41,877 bases of DNA from JBBIJR01 sp037445875. GTDB taxonomy: Bacteria > CLD3 > SB21. The translations under genes and the position numbers were made by a program. Shown in pieces: positions 1 through 10,047 of this stretch. The stretch lies in the NCBI GenBank assembly GCA_037445875.1, contig JBBIJR010000027.1, positions 1 through 41,877 on the forward strand. The letters run 5' to 3'. Every line of letters begins with the position of its first letter. Position 1 is the first letter of the stretch. The notes below the pieces were generated by a model, which searched no databases, was not told the origin of the DNA, and was given only the letters and a program-made list of their open reading frames with translations.

Positions 1-170
1 CCATCACGCGTTGCTCTAAAATATAATTAATATATTCAGATCAAAATAGACTGTAAATTTCTCAATGTCAAGGGTCGCTCGGACTCACGCCGTAAACGAA
101 GAGTTCGGAGAGAAAGGAAAGAATGAGCGGGGCTCAACGGATAGCGGTCGAAATGAAAAGCAGGTCAGTA

Positions 171-584
171 TCAGATCCGATACAGCATCCAGTACACGGC
201 CACACCGCTGACGGAGACGAACATCCACACCGGCCACACCCAACGCATGAGTCGGCGATGGAGCGCATACCGCCCTTTCAGCGCGTGCCAGACGGCGCGC
301 AGGATAAACGGCGTCATCAGGGCGGCCAGGATCACATGAGGGATCAGTATCGCGAAGTACACCGGCCGGGTCCAGTCATGCCGGGGGTAAGGCACTGAGC
401 CGATCTGTGCGTGGTATACCAGGTACGATGACAGGAACAATCCCGAGGAAACGAGTGCGGTCAACATGACCCGCCGGTGGCGGTCCCGGTTTCCCTGTCG
501 AATCAGGACATGACCGTACGTGAGCAGACAGGCGCTGATCAGGTTGAGAGCGGCATTGAGCGTGGGGAGATCCGAAACGCTCAT
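171..584 (-). CDS. DUF420 membrane protein, CtaM-like oxidase assembly factor
   Basis: This 137-residue protein is almost entirely hydrophobic, with about four membrane helices. Histidines lie near helix ends (H24 in TYGHVLIRQG, H58 in VYHAQIGS, H82 in IPHVILAAL, H101 in LHRRLMRW), a layout I associate with the DUF420/YozB family; the Bacillus and Staphylococcus member CtaM is needed to mature haem-copper oxidases. The ATG overlaps the stop of the upstream SCO gene as ATGA, so the two are probably translationally coupled. It is the last gene of the oxidase cluster, and no clear terminator is seen in the AT-rich stretch at 1-170. The family call is good; the assembly role is inferred from family and position. 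Confidence 0.8.
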   Translation of the reverse strand: MSVSDLPTLNAALNLISACLLTYGHVLIRQGNRDRHRRVMLTALVSSGLFLSSYLVYHAQIGSVPYPRHDWTRPVYFAILIPHVILAALMTPFILRAVWHALKGRYALHRRLMRWVWPVWMFVSVSGVAVYWMLYRI

Positions 585-1183
585 TCCATTGCCTTCTGCA
601 GGCGTCGAAGGTCCTGCCGAAGGTCCGACAAATGCGTCGAGTCGTCGAAATCGTAATAGCCGCGAATGCGCCCGCGATCGTCCACGAGGATGAACTTGCT
701 GCTGTGCAACGCGGGCAGTTCCCCTCCGAGACGAAAGGAGTGCTCTGACAGTCGCTGCACTTCGTCGATGGGACCACGCAAGAAGGCCCAGCGCCGGTCC
801 GACGCGCCGAACCGCTCGGCGTACGTGCGCAGCACGCTCAGCGAGTCCCTGTCCGGGTCCACGGAAATGGAGACGAGCTGAATCCGTTCGTTGGTCTCAT
901 AATACCGATACAGTTCGGCCATTACGGCGCTCATCCTCGGACAGGGCCCCGTACAGTTCGTGAATATGAAATCCACCACGTTGAGCTTACCGAGCAGGTT
1001 CTTTTGCCCGAACGGCTCGCCCGACCGCTCCGTGAATTCGAACGGGGCCACTTCCCCGAAATCGGCCACCGTGTTCTTGATCTTTCCGTGATAATAGATC
1101 AGGGCTGCTGCCGCCAGTACAAGAACGAAAAATATCCCCAGGACGGCGACGTAGCGAGTCATGGGCTGCCGCTGAGGTGTCAT
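581..1183 (-). CDS. SCO1/SenC-family copper chaperone (distal copy)
   Basis: A membrane-anchored thioredoxin-fold protein of 200 residues. One N-terminal helix (about residues 10-29) is followed by the SCO copper motif CTGPCP (CxxxC) and a distal His in LHSSKFILVDD, the three ligands used to deliver copper to the CuA site of cytochrome oxidase subunit II. The ATG is preceded by AAGGAA about seven bases upstream. It lies after ctaF and overlaps the DUF420 gene by four bases. A second SCO protein is encoded before ctaC, so the cluster carries two; which serves CuA and which CuB or thiol reduction cannot be told from sequence. Confidence 0.88.
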   Translation of the reverse strand: MTPQRQPMTRYVAVLGIFFVLVLAAAALIYYHGKIKNTVADFGEVAPFEFTERSGEPFGQKNLLGKLNVVDFIFTNCTGPCPRMSAVMAELYRYYETNERIQLVSISVDPDRDSLSVLRTYAERFGASDRRWAFLRGPIDEVQRLSEHSFRLGGELPALHSSKFILVDDRGRIRGYYDFDDSTHLSDLRQDLRRLQKAME

Positions 1184-1264
1184 ATCGTATTTCCTTCCCG
1201 TCCGTACATGCGAAGAGCGAAGAGTGGATACCCTTCGCCCCGTTCATCCGGATGCCGAACGATG

Positions 1265-1696
1265 CTAATGTTTGGCTGTTGAATCCACCGGAGCGACCGC
1301 GCTGCCGGTCGACGTCTGCGTGCTGTCCGTTTGTTGATAGATGATGGCATTCGGTCTGATCGGATGCCCGACCGTCTCATAGATATCGGCCCGACGCAAT
1401 GTGTCGAACATGGAGAATATAATGAACAACGCGAGAAAAAGCACGGAACCCGCGAAAATCGAAAGGTACATCTTGTTGTCGTATTTCAGATGCATGAAGA
1501 ACAACGCGACGAGAATGGCCTTCGTAGCCGCGATCACCATGGCCACGACCAGGTTCCACGCTCCAAAATGTACGAAGGACACTGCGACGGTGACGATCGT
1601 CAGTACCAACAGTGCGCCGGCCACCGCCAGGTACGTCTGGACCGGGAGTACGTGCGGGGACCCGTGCGCTGCATGCTCAGATTTCATCGGATTCAT
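1265..1696 (-). CDS. ctaF: Cytochrome c oxidase subunit IV (caa3 type, COX4_pro-like)
   Basis: A small subunit with three predicted membrane helices; the stretch ending KAILVALFFMHLKYD is typical of the bacterial subunit IV family. The reading frame is open further upstream to 1840, but the start at 1696 forms an ATGA overlap with the ctaE stop, giving 143 residues and excluding an implausible polar N-terminus that is really ctaE sequence read in another frame. A second ATG three codons later (1687) is possible. The C-terminal tail is polar and Thr/Ser rich. It belongs to the ctaC-D-E-F oxidase unit. Confidence 0.85.
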   Translation of the reverse strand: MNPMKSEHAAHGSPHVLPVQTYLAVAGALLVLTIVTVAVSFVHFGAWNLVVAMVIAATKAILVALFFMHLKYDNKMYLSIFAGSVLFLALFIIFSMFDTLRRADIYETVGHPIRPNAIIYQQTDSTQTSTGSAVAPVDSTAKH

Positions 1697-2346
1697 CCTA
1701 TCAAGTAAAAGAGTGGGAACAAGAATATCCAGATCAGATCGACGAGGTGCCAGAACAGACCGACCATCTCGATCGGGGTGTAGTACGCGCTGGAGAACCT
1801 GTTCTTGTGGGTGCGGTAGATCAGCCAACCGATCAGGCACATTCCGCCCAGCACGTGAAGGCCGTGCAGACCGGTCATGGCAAAATAGATGCTGAAGAAG
1901 ATGTGTGGGTTGTTGCCCTGGATCCCCGTGAACGTGTAGAATTTCCCGGGCAGCTGGCCGACGTGAAATTTGTGGCTGTACTCGAAATACTTGACGACCA
2001 GAAACGTCGCGGCGAACAGGAGCGTGAAAACCAGATACAGGATCGCCCGCTTCTTGTTATCGAGCTGCATGCTGCGAATGGCCAGCGCCATGGTGAGCGA
2101 ACTCGTGATGAGGACGATCGTATTGACCGTTCCCAGCCATACGTCGAGTTCCTTATGGGCGTTGAAGAACATGTCCGGGTTCCAGGACCGGTAGATGGCG
2201 TAGGCGCAAAAGAGGCCCCCGAACGTCAGTACTTCCGTGAGCAGGAACACCCACATGCCCAGCTTCGCCGACTCCCGCTGCTGCTCGGCATCGTTGAAGT
2301 GATGTTCCAGGAACGCCGGGTGCTCGGCCGCATGATTCATCGACAT
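1693..2346 (-). CDS. ctaE: Cytochrome c oxidase subunit III
   Basis: This 217-residue polytopic protein has about five helices, as in the short bacterial subunit III. Family landmarks are visible: KLGMWVFLLTEVLTFGGLF near residue 28, SSLTMALAIRS, and the C-terminal GLHGLHVLGG followed by FWHLVDLIWIFLFPLFYL. Subunit III stabilises subunit I and the proton-uptake path and carries no metal. It sits between ctaD and ctaF; its stop overlaps the ctaF start. The N-terminus is soluble and His-rich (MNHAAEHPAFLEHHF). Confidence 0.93.
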   Translation of the reverse strand: MSMNHAAEHPAFLEHHFNDAEQQRESAKLGMWVFLLTEVLTFGGLFCAYAIYRSWNPDMFFNAHKELDVWLGTVNTIVLITSSLTMALAIRSMQLDNKKRAILYLVFTLLFAATFLVVKYFEYSHKFHVGQLPGKFYTFTGIQGNNPHIFFSIYFAMTGLHGLHVLGGMCLIGWLIYRTHKNRFSSAYYTPIEMVGLFWHLVDLIWIFLFPLFYLIG

Positions 2347-2380
2347 AGGCGGTTAGTCTCTCCTTGGTCTATTGTAACGA

Positions 2381-4045
2381 TTACTGGTTTACCGTTTCTT
2401 TCCTGGGCACTTCGCGGCCGGCGGCATAGTCGAAGAACGTACTCTCGGCCTTGACCTTGTCGTAGTCGTACGGTCCGTGCACGGCGATCGGCGCGGCATC
2501 GAAATTGTGGTGCGGGGGAGGCGAGCTCGTCTTCCATTCGAACGTCAGGCCACCCCAGGGATTGGCTCCCGCCGGCCGGCCCTTGAAGATCGCATGGATC
2601 AAATAGACGCCCATGATGATGAAGCCCAGGCCGAGTATCCACGACCCCACCGAAGAAAAACCGTGCAGCGGCTGGAATTGGTCGAGGTAGGAATAGTACC
2701 GGCGAGGCATACCGCGCGTTCCCAGGATGAATTGCGTGAAAAAAGTCATATTGAATCCCACGAGCACCAGCGCCCAGGAAATGACCGCCCAAAACTCATT
2801 ATACATGCGGCCCCAGATCTTGGGCCACCAGTAATGCAGTCCCCCCATGAGGGCCATCACCGTTCCCCCCATCATCACGTAATGAAAGTGCGCCACGACA
2901 AAATACGTGTCGTGCAGGTGAACGTCCACCGACAGCGCCCCGAGGAATATTCCGGTCAACCCTCCGATGGTAAACAGGAACAGGAACGAAAAAACCCACA
3001 ACATGGGCGCTTTGAGGCTGATGGAGCCTTTGTACATCGTGGCCACCCAGTTGAACACCTTGATGCCGGACGGGATGCCGACGAAGAACGTGAGAAAACT
3101 GAAGATCATGGAGGACAGTTCCGACTGTCCCGACGTGAACATGTGATGGCCCCAGACGAGAAACCCGATGAGGGCGATCGCGAGACTCGAGAATCCCACA
3201 AACTTATATCCGAAGATATTCTTGTGCGAGAACGTGGCAACGAGTTCGCTGATGATGGCCATGCCCGGCAGGATCATGATGTAGACGGCCGGGTGCGAAT
3301 AGAACCAGAAGAAATGCTGGAACAGCACCGGATCGCCGCCCATCGCCGGATCGAAAATGCCGATGCCCCACAGCCGCTCGAGCATCAGGAGCACCAGCGT
3401 GATCGCCAGCACCGGTGTTGCCAGTACCTGGATCAGCGCCGTCGCGTACAGACCCCAGATCATCAGCGGCATCTTGAACCAGGTCATGCCCGGCGCCCGC
3501 AGCTTGTGAACGGTCACGATGAAATTGAGGCCGGTGAAAATCGAGGAGAACCCGAGGATGAACACGGCCAGCGTCATGGAGACCACGGACGTGTTTGTGG
3601 TCGTGCTGTACGGCGTGTAGAACGTCCATCCCGTATCCACCGCGCCGCTGATCATCGAGTAAATGCCGACGAACGCGCCGAGCACATAGATGTACCAGCT
3701 CGCGAGATTGAGACGCGGAAACGCAACATCCTTGGCGCCGATCATCAGGGGCAGCACGAAATTACCGATGGCCGCCGGGATGGACGGGATGATGAAAAGG
3801 AACACCATGATCGCGCCGTGCAAGGTAAACAACTGATTGTACGTGTCCGCTTCGAACCAGTCCTGCTTCGGCGTCAGCAATTCGAGCCGCACGAGAGTGG
3901 CGAAGAAGCCCCCCAGCATGAACATGAACATGATCGCACAGAGGTACATGACGCCGATCCGCTTATGGTCCAGCGTCAGCAGCCAGGCCTTCAGGCCCGC
4001 GGGCTCATTCAGATAATTGCGTTCGGCAAAAACGGCGGTCGACAT
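2381..4045 (-). CDS. ctaD: Cytochrome c oxidase subunit I, A2-type haem-copper oxidase
   Basis: The catalytic subunit, 554 residues and about 12 helices. It binds haem a and the haem a3-CuB site and reduces O2 to water while pumping protons. The CuB region reads FYSHPAVYIMILPG: the His-Tyr pair is present, while the usual D-channel Glu of HPEVY is Ala and is preceded by Tyr-Ser. That YSHPxV signature defines the A2 subfamily, known from Rhodothermus marinus caa3, so it is not a defect. Other motifs are WGHHMFTSG (CuB histidines) and HDTYFVVAHFHYVM (haem ligands). It lies ten bases after ctaC, with AGGATA as a weak ribosome site. Confidence 0.97.
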   Translation of the reverse strand: MSTAVFAERNYLNEPAGLKAWLLTLDHKRIGVMYLCAIMFMFMLGGFFATLVRLELLTPKQDWFEADTYNQLFTLHGAIMVFLFIIPSIPAAIGNFVLPLMIGAKDVAFPRLNLASWYIYVLGAFVGIYSMISGAVDTGWTFYTPYSTTTNTSVVSMTLAVFILGFSSIFTGLNFIVTVHKLRAPGMTWFKMPLMIWGLYATALIQVLATPVLAITLVLLMLERLWGIGIFDPAMGGDPVLFQHFFWFYSHPAVYIMILPGMAIISELVATFSHKNIFGYKFVGFSSLAIALIGFLVWGHHMFTSGQSELSSMIFSFLTFFVGIPSGIKVFNWVATMYKGSISLKAPMLWVFSFLFLFTIGGLTGIFLGALSVDVHLHDTYFVVAHFHYVMMGGTVMALMGGLHYWWPKIWGRMYNEFWAVISWALVLVGFNMTFFTQFILGTRGMPRRYYSYLDQFQPLHGFSSVGSWILGLGFIIMGVYLIHAIFKGRPAGANPWGGLTFEWKTSSPPPHHNFDAAPIAVHGPYDYDKVKAESTFFDYAAGREVPRKETVNQ

Positions 4046-4055
4046 GGGTTATCCT

Positions 4056-4997
4056 TTATTTCTTTAACGTCTTGATATAGGCGATCAATGCGTCGATTTC
4101 CCGGTCCTTCAGGATGCCCTGGAACGTGGGCATGACCGGTTGGTAGCCGGCGACGACCTTCGCCTGAGGCTGCAGGATCGATTCGCGCACGTAGTTCTCG
4201 TCCACAACGATCTTCGAGCCGTCGGCCAATTGCACTTCGTGTCCGAATACCCCGAGGAAGGTTGGGCCCGTACCCGGTTTGCCGTCCACGCTGTGGCACG
4301 TCACGCAGGCCTTACCCGTGTAGAGCTTCGCACCGAATTCCTCCGGTGCCAGACCGGCTCCTATGTTCGCGTTGGCGTCCAGCCAGGCATTATACTCCAC
4401 GTCCGTAACCACACGGACTTTGGCCAGCATTTCCGAGTGTTTGGTACCGCAGTATTCTGCACAGAAGATCTGATAGTCGCCTACAGCGGTTGCTTCAAAC
4501 CAGAGGATCGTGTATCGGTTAGGCAATACGTCGCGCTTGACACGGAACTCCGGTACGTAGAAGCAATGAATCACGTCCTGCGAAGACGCGAGCAGCTTGA
4601 CGGGCTTACCCACGGGAACGACCAATTCGTTAACCGTTGTGGCGCCCGCCGGATAGTCGAACGACCAGAACCACTTCTGCGCCGTCACTTTGATTTCGAG
4701 CGCGTCCTTGGGAGCAATGCTGAGGTTGATGTAACCGCGGAATCCCCAGATGAAGACGACAAACACGAGGATCGTCGGGATCACCGTCCACGTGATTTCA
4801 AGCGTGTTATTGTGCGGATTGATCGTATAATCGGGACTTTTCCGGCGGCGGTAGCGTATAAAGAAGAACAGCGTCGCAGCCACCACACCGACAAACAGCA
4901 GGACAGAAATCCAGTAGATGAAATAGAACAATGCATCCGTCTCTGCCGCCACGGTAGAATGGGCCGGCGGAAGCCAGAATGTGCCCTGGTCATTCAT
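4056..4997 (-). CDS. ctaC: Cytochrome c oxidase subunit II with fused cytochrome c (caa3)
   Basis: This 313-residue protein has three parts. Two N-terminal membrane helices come first, without a cleavable lipoprotein signal. A cupredoxin domain follows, whose CuA ligands lie in FCAEYCGTKHSEM (Cys, Glu carbonyl, Cys, His, Met) with a His in DVIHCFYVPEF. A C-terminal class I cytochrome c has CVTCH near residue 230 and a distal Met in QPVMPTFQG. The fusion makes the enzyme a caa3 oxidase that can take electrons directly from ACIII or a small carrier. The gene order SCO-ctaC-ctaD-ctaE-ctaF is the usual one. Confidence 0.96.
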   Translation of the reverse strand: MNDQGTFWLPPAHSTVAAETDALFYFIYWISVLLFVGVVAATLFFFIRYRRRKSPDYTINPHNNTLEITWTVIPTILVFVVFIWGFRGYINLSIAPKDALEIKVTAQKWFWSFDYPAGATTVNELVVPVGKPVKLLASSQDVIHCFYVPEFRVKRDVLPNRYTILWFEATAVGDYQIFCAEYCGTKHSEMLAKVRVVTDVEYNAWLDANANIGAGLAPEEFGAKLYTGKACVTCHSVDGKPGTGPTFLGVFGHEVQLADGSKIVVDENYVRESILQPQAKVVAGYQPVMPTFQGILKDREIDALIAYIKTLKK

Positions 4998-5043
4998 GTC
5001 TTCAGTTTCCCTTCGTTTCTCACTCTAACGGTAAAAAAAGAAT

Positions 5044-5865
5044 TCACGCCGCTCTCCCGGCCGTTCTGTTCCTCCGGTCCCGCCGCCACAACACGAACAG
5101 AAAAGACCCCAGCACCAGTACCGTCACGACACCGCCCAGCTTCATTACGTTCTGCGCAAACAGCACGTAGCCTCGGGCCTGCGGATCGTAATGAAAGCAG
5201 TAGAGGATCAGACGGTCCATCGGCGTTCCGATCCGGCCCTCCGAAGCCTCCAGCAGGCTCAATCGAACATCCTGCGTCTTGTACTGCAATCCGTACAGAT
5301 ACCGGGAAATCCTGCCGTCTTCGGTCAGGACAAACACCACCGCAGGATGCGCAAATTCGTCTCGTTCCCGAATGTAGTAGTACTTGAATCCCAGAGCGTC
5401 GGCGATCGCATGGATCGAGCTGTCCTGCCCAACCATGAATCGCCAGCCCTCGTCGATCGAGGGTTTCGATATGTATTCGAGATAACTTTTCTTCTTTGCC
5501 GCCGCCAGTTCCCGCGTCTCGGTCGGGTCGATGCTGAGCGTAAGCATCTGAAACTGCTCACCCGGCTTCCACTCCATCGCCTTGACACTTTCCGCGATCC
5601 CGTTGAGTACGAGGGTGCACAACATCGGGCATTCGTAGTAGGCCAGCGTCAGGATCACCGGCTTGCCGCGGCCGAAATACGTCCGCAGCGGCACCTGTTC
5701 ACCTGCGTCGTTGGTGAACACGAGGTCCAGCGGAACCCATCGGCCCGCGTGTTCCTCCACATCGATCCCGCGGAGAGCCGGGTCGTTTTCCGTCACGACC
5801 TGGCCGCGGGCGGCACTCAGCGTCAGTTGTAAAAGAACAAATACCGAGCAGGAAAAACGAATCAC
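5044..5865 (-). CDS. SCO1/SenC-family copper chaperone with C-terminal anchor (proximal copy)
   Basis: A 273-residue protein with an N-terminal signal peptide, a thioredoxin-like domain carrying YYECPMLCTL (CxxxC) and the distal copper His in FAHPAVVFVL, and a C-terminal helix (about residues 239-259) ending in a basic tail. This signal-plus-tail-anchor layout differs from the distal SCO protein of the cluster, which has only an N-terminal anchor. The start is GTG; no better start is visible. Its position just ahead of ctaC suggests delivery of copper to CuA. It is larger than most SCO proteins because of the linker and tail anchor. Confidence 0.88.
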   Translation of the reverse strand: MIRFSCSVFVLLQLTLSAARGQVVTENDPALRGIDVEEHAGRWVPLDLVFTNDAGEQVPLRTYFGRGKPVILTLAYYECPMLCTLVLNGIAESVKAMEWKPGEQFQMLTLSIDPTETRELAAAKKKSYLEYISKPSIDEGWRFMVGQDSSIHAIADALGFKYYYIRERDEFAHPAVVFVLTEDGRISRYLYGLQYKTQDVRLSLLEASEGRIGTPMDRLILYCFHYDPQARGYVLFAQNVMKLGGVVTVLVLGSFLFVLWRRDRRNRTAGRAA

Positions 5866-5875
5866 ACTCTGCTTT

Positions 5876-6259
5876 CTATTTCCGCGCGCCCCCGGACCGG
5901 TCGGCGCTCTGTCCGATGCGCGACTTGAACGCCTCGTCCGCCATCAATTCCATCGCGCGACTGACCGGAATTTGATAAATCTGTTTCGAGGAATCAAGGA
6001 GCTTGTATGAATTGAGGATTTGTTCCTCTTGTGCTCTCAATTCACGCAACGGGGCCGATTCCGGCCTGAGGACCGACTCATGATACTGCTGTTCCTTGGT
6101 CATGATGAAGACTTCAACCACACCCAACACCATCGCCGCCATGAGTACGACGGTCAGTATCGCGAACCCGATGATCTTGACCGGATTCGCATCTTCCTTT
6201 TCGTACCCGGCCTGCCGGGATTCCTCCGACACATCCATCGATTTCTTTTCTTCACTCAT
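5876..6259 (-). CDS. Single-span membrane protein of the ACIII/oxidase cluster
   Basis: A 127-residue protein I do not recognise by name. A charged cytoplasmic N-terminus (about residues 1-25) leads into one membrane helix (VKIIGFAILTVVLMAAMVLG and onward), followed by a soluble C-terminal part of about 75 residues. That part has a helical Glu/Gln-rich stretch and the motif IPVSRAMELM, which resembles short IPIxxAMxL motifs in small proteins beside complex III and oxidase genes. It contains no Cys and so no c-type haem. Tight packing between actF and the SCO gene suggests an accessory or assembly subunit bridging ACIII and the oxidase; this is inference. Confidence 0.72.
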   Translation of the reverse strand: MSEEKKSMDVSEESRQAGYEKEDANPVKIIGFAILTVVLMAAMVLGVVEVFIMTKEQQYHESVLRPESAPLRELRAQEEQILNSYKLLDSSKQIYQIPVSRAMELMADEAFKSRIGQSADRSGGARK

Positions 6260-6270
6260 GCTTCATCTCT

Positions 6271-7449
6271 CTAATGAATGACGTGATTGAGGGACCCGCC
6301 AAGATTAGGATCCTTGACAGGGACGAGCGGATGCCGGGACAGGTGCAGAAACATGTACCAAAGGAAGATGCCGCCGATGCCGAGCAGCGTCACCGCATCC
6401 AGCCAGGAGGGACTGAAGCCCTCCGAATGCAGGTTGGGCATAACGGCCCAGTATAAGTCCATCCAATGCATAGCGATCAACCAGGCGGCAATGATGCCGA
6501 GCGTCGGCAGGTGGCGTTTGGTGGCCCTTGGGATCAGCGCCAACCACGGTATCATGAGGTAGCCGAACACCAGGAGCAGGCTGACGTCCTGCCACGAACC
6601 GGTCCACCGTTTGAGATAGTACACCGTTTCCTCGGGAATGTTCGCATACCAGATCAGGAAGTACTGCGAGAAGGATATGTACGCCCAGAAGATCAGGAAG
6701 GCAAACATCAGCCGGCCCAGGTCGTGGTAGTGGTCCACCTTGATCGTCTCGCCGAGCACACCCCGGCTTCGCAGAAGCATGGCCAGGACGGCGGTGAAAC
6801 AGAGAAAGGTCAGGAGGCCGCCTGCAAAAAACCAGACCCCATAGATCGTCGAATACCAGTGAGGCTCCAGCGACATCAACCAGTCAAAGGCCGCGTACGT
6901 CGAGGTAAGAGCAAAGAGGATCATACCCGGCGCACTCACCGTGAGCATGCGTTTGGAGGTGTCCTCGCCGCGGTCCTGCTGCAGCGAGTACCTGTGAAGG
7001 AGCCACGCGAGCACGAACCAGATACCGAAGTACACGACCGTGCGAACGACAAAAAAGGGCGTATTGAGATAGCCGGCTTTGCCCTGCAGGATCGGGTCGT
7101 GCTCCACGGCATCGTGATCGCTCCAGTGGTACAGGTCGTGCATCCCGAACAGCAGCGGAAGGAAGAACACGAACATCATCGGCAGCGCCATCATGACGCT
7201 CTCACTCAACCGGCGCAGTACGATGCTCCAGGTAGCGCCCACCATATGATGCAGCAGCGTGAAGAACAGGCCCCCCAGCCCGATCGACGTCCAGAACGCG
7301 AAGCTCACGAGATACGAGTGAAAAAACTGCCTGGCGTCCGCGAAGTAACCGGCCGTGCTCAGGGCCAAACCGACGATCCCGACGCCCAGCGACAACATCC
7401 CGAAACGTCCCTTGTCGATCAGTTGATAGGTTTCCGTGTTGATCTTCAT
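6271..7449 (-). CDS. actF: Alternative complex III subunit ActF
   Basis: A membrane protein of 392 residues with about ten helices, smaller than ActC but related to the same NrfD/PsrC fold. ActF is a core integral subunit of the quinol:cytochrome c oxidoreductase that replaces the bc1 complex in many Bacteroidota and Chloroflexi. Recognisable stretches include FDWLMSLEPHWYSTIYGVWFF and FLIFWAYISFSQYFLIWYANIPEE, both typical of the ActF/quinone-binding subunit 2 family. It starts with ATG seven bases after actE. Rieske and b-type haem motifs are absent, as expected for ACIII. Confidence 0.93.
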   Translation of the reverse strand: MKINTETYQLIDKGRFGMLSLGVGIVGLALSTAGYFADARQFFHSYLVSFAFWTSIGLGGLFFTLLHHMVGATWSIVLRRLSESVMMALPMMFVFFLPLLFGMHDLYHWSDHDAVEHDPILQGKAGYLNTPFFVVRTVVYFGIWFVLAWLLHRYSLQQDRGEDTSKRMLTVSAPGMILFALTSTYAAFDWLMSLEPHWYSTIYGVWFFAGGLLTFLCFTAVLAMLLRSRGVLGETIKVDHYHDLGRLMFAFLIFWAYISFSQYFLIWYANIPEETVYYLKRWTGSWQDVSLLLVFGYLMIPWLALIPRATKRHLPTLGIIAAWLIAMHWMDLYWAVMPNLHSEGFSPSWLDAVTLLGIGGIFLWYMFLHLSRHPLVPVKDPNLGGSLNHVIH

Positions 7450-7455
7450 GGTCTT

Positions 7456-8061
7456 TTACTTGAGGTCCTTTCGGATTTCGAGTGGAACGTCCGCCAGGGT
7501 TGTGTGTTGGCTCCGCTGCAGGGCCCGGATATAGGCCACAATCGCCCACCGGTCTGCGACGGGCACCTGAGACTTGTAGGAGGGCATGTTCCGGATACCG
7601 TTGCTGATCACGTCGAACAAGTGTCCATCGGGCTGGCCGCGCAGCAGGTCGGTGTGAAAGCTCGGCGGCGGCAGGTAACCGCGCCTCACGACGATCCCGT
7701 TACCGACGCCGGTCTGACCGTGACAGGGAGAGCAGTAGATATTGTACCGCTCCTGCCCGCGTTTGAGCAGTTGCATAGAAGTGGCCACCGGCGAAGCTTT
7801 CACCAACTGACCTTTGGCGTCGCGGCCGAGATAGTAGACCGGATCGTCCCGGAGTTCACCGATCGCGACCGTCCCGGCCGGCGGCACCTGCATGGTGGCC
7901 CCGTTGGAAAAGAACTCACCCTGCGCCTGCGCTTTGTACTTCGGCTGTTTGTCCATGTTCGGATTCAGGTGGATCGGCGGCTGATCCGAGGGCCGGCCCT
8001 GGCATCCCGCCAGGACGAGCAGTCCCACCCATGTCGGTAACGTTCGCATCAAGAGTTTCAT
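7456..8061 (-). CDS. actE: Alternative complex III monohaem cytochrome c lipoprotein ActE
   Basis: A 201-residue lipoprotein cytochrome c. The signal ends in the lipobox LVLAGC. One c-type haem site, CSPCH, lies near residue 110, with the sixth ligand probably the Met in RNMPSYKSQV, giving a class I cytochrome c. In ACIII this subunit passes electrons from ActA/ActB to the terminal oxidase. The N-terminal part with NPNMDKQPKY is a known feature of ActE proteins. Its ATG overlaps the actD stop by four bases. Confidence 0.93.
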   Translation of the reverse strand: MKLLMRTLPTWVGLLVLAGCQGRPSDQPPIHLNPNMDKQPKYKAQAQGEFFSNGATMQVPPAGTVAIGELRDDPVYYLGRDAKGQLVKASPVATSMQLLKRGQERYNIYCSPCHGQTGVGNGIVVRRGYLPPPSFHTDLLRGQPDGHLFDVISNGIRNMPSYKSQVPVADRWAIVAYIRALQRSQHTTLADVPLEIRKDLK

Positions 8062-8615
8062 TCGTCTCCTAGTACCTCCACGTTCTTCCCGCCGATCGAG
8101 GCAAGGAAAGCCTTGACTCTGGCCTCGTCATACTGCGGATCGTCGGACTGCACGCTGACAAAGAAGCCGTCGGTCGTTACCCGCTCAAAATTTTTCGACC
8201 GGAACAGCGAATGGTGCAGCCTCGGCAGGCGATTGAGGGCCATCATGCCCAGCACGGCCGTGATGGCACCGGTCAAAACGCCCATGGCGAATATCGGCGG
8301 GGCGTACGCCTGATAACTGAAAAACGGCTTGCCCGAAATGACCAGTTTGTAGTCGACCGCGCCGACGTAGTAGGTCAACCAGATCATGAAAAACACCGCG
8401 CTGAACGCACAGGCAAAGACGATGAAGGCCAGCGGAGACCGTTTGATCCCCATCGCGCGGTCCATGCCGTGGATCGGGAAGGGGGAATGGCAGTCGAACT
8501 CCCTGTAACCCGCATCGCGCAGCTTCTCGGCGGCGGAAAACAGCGCAGCGGCTCCGTCAAACTCCGCCAGCACGATGGACGGCCCGGCCGCCGCTACTTG
8601 TTTGGTTTCGCTCAT
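8058..8615 (-). CDS. actD: Alternative complex III subunit ActD (DUF3341)
   Basis: A 185-residue protein of the DUF3341 family. A soluble N-terminal domain (about residues 10-60) contains the family signature of a predicted sensor-like alpha/beta fold, with CHSPFPIHGMDRAMGIKRSPL leading into the first of two membrane helices. The second helix is followed by FRSKNFERVTTDGFFVSV and a short ferredoxin-like C-terminal region. In the ACIII structures ActD is a structural membrane subunit without cofactors. Gene order and overlap with actE support the assignment. Confidence 0.92.
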   Translation of the reverse strand: MSETKQVAAAGPSIVLAEFDGAAALFSAAEKLRDAGYREFDCHSPFPIHGMDRAMGIKRSPLAFIVFACAFSAVFFMIWLTYYVGAVDYKLVISGKPFFSYQAYAPPIFAMGVLTGAITAVLGMMALNRLPRLHHSLFRSKNFERVTTDGFFVSVQSDDPQYDEARVKAFLASIGGKNVEVLGDE

Positions 8616-8640
8616 GATTCCAAATACCCCGTCCGCTAAA

Positions 8641-10011
<1,371 letters not shown>

Positions 10012-10047
10012 CGTCGTGTTTCGATTTGGTTGAGAAATGCAGGTTAA

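Noticed and set aside
3280..3330. Missing Glu in the HPEVY motif of oxidase subunit I
   Set aside because: YSHPAV is the normal A2-subfamily signature, so this is not a mutation.
2477..4075. 532-codon open frame on the plus strand
   Set aside because: It is the complement of ctaD and ctaD's codon bias; the product is Arg/His/Glu-rich with no domains.
6466..8040. 524-codon open frame on the plus strand
   Set aside because: Antisense to actF and actE, which have clear family motifs; the product has shadow-like composition.
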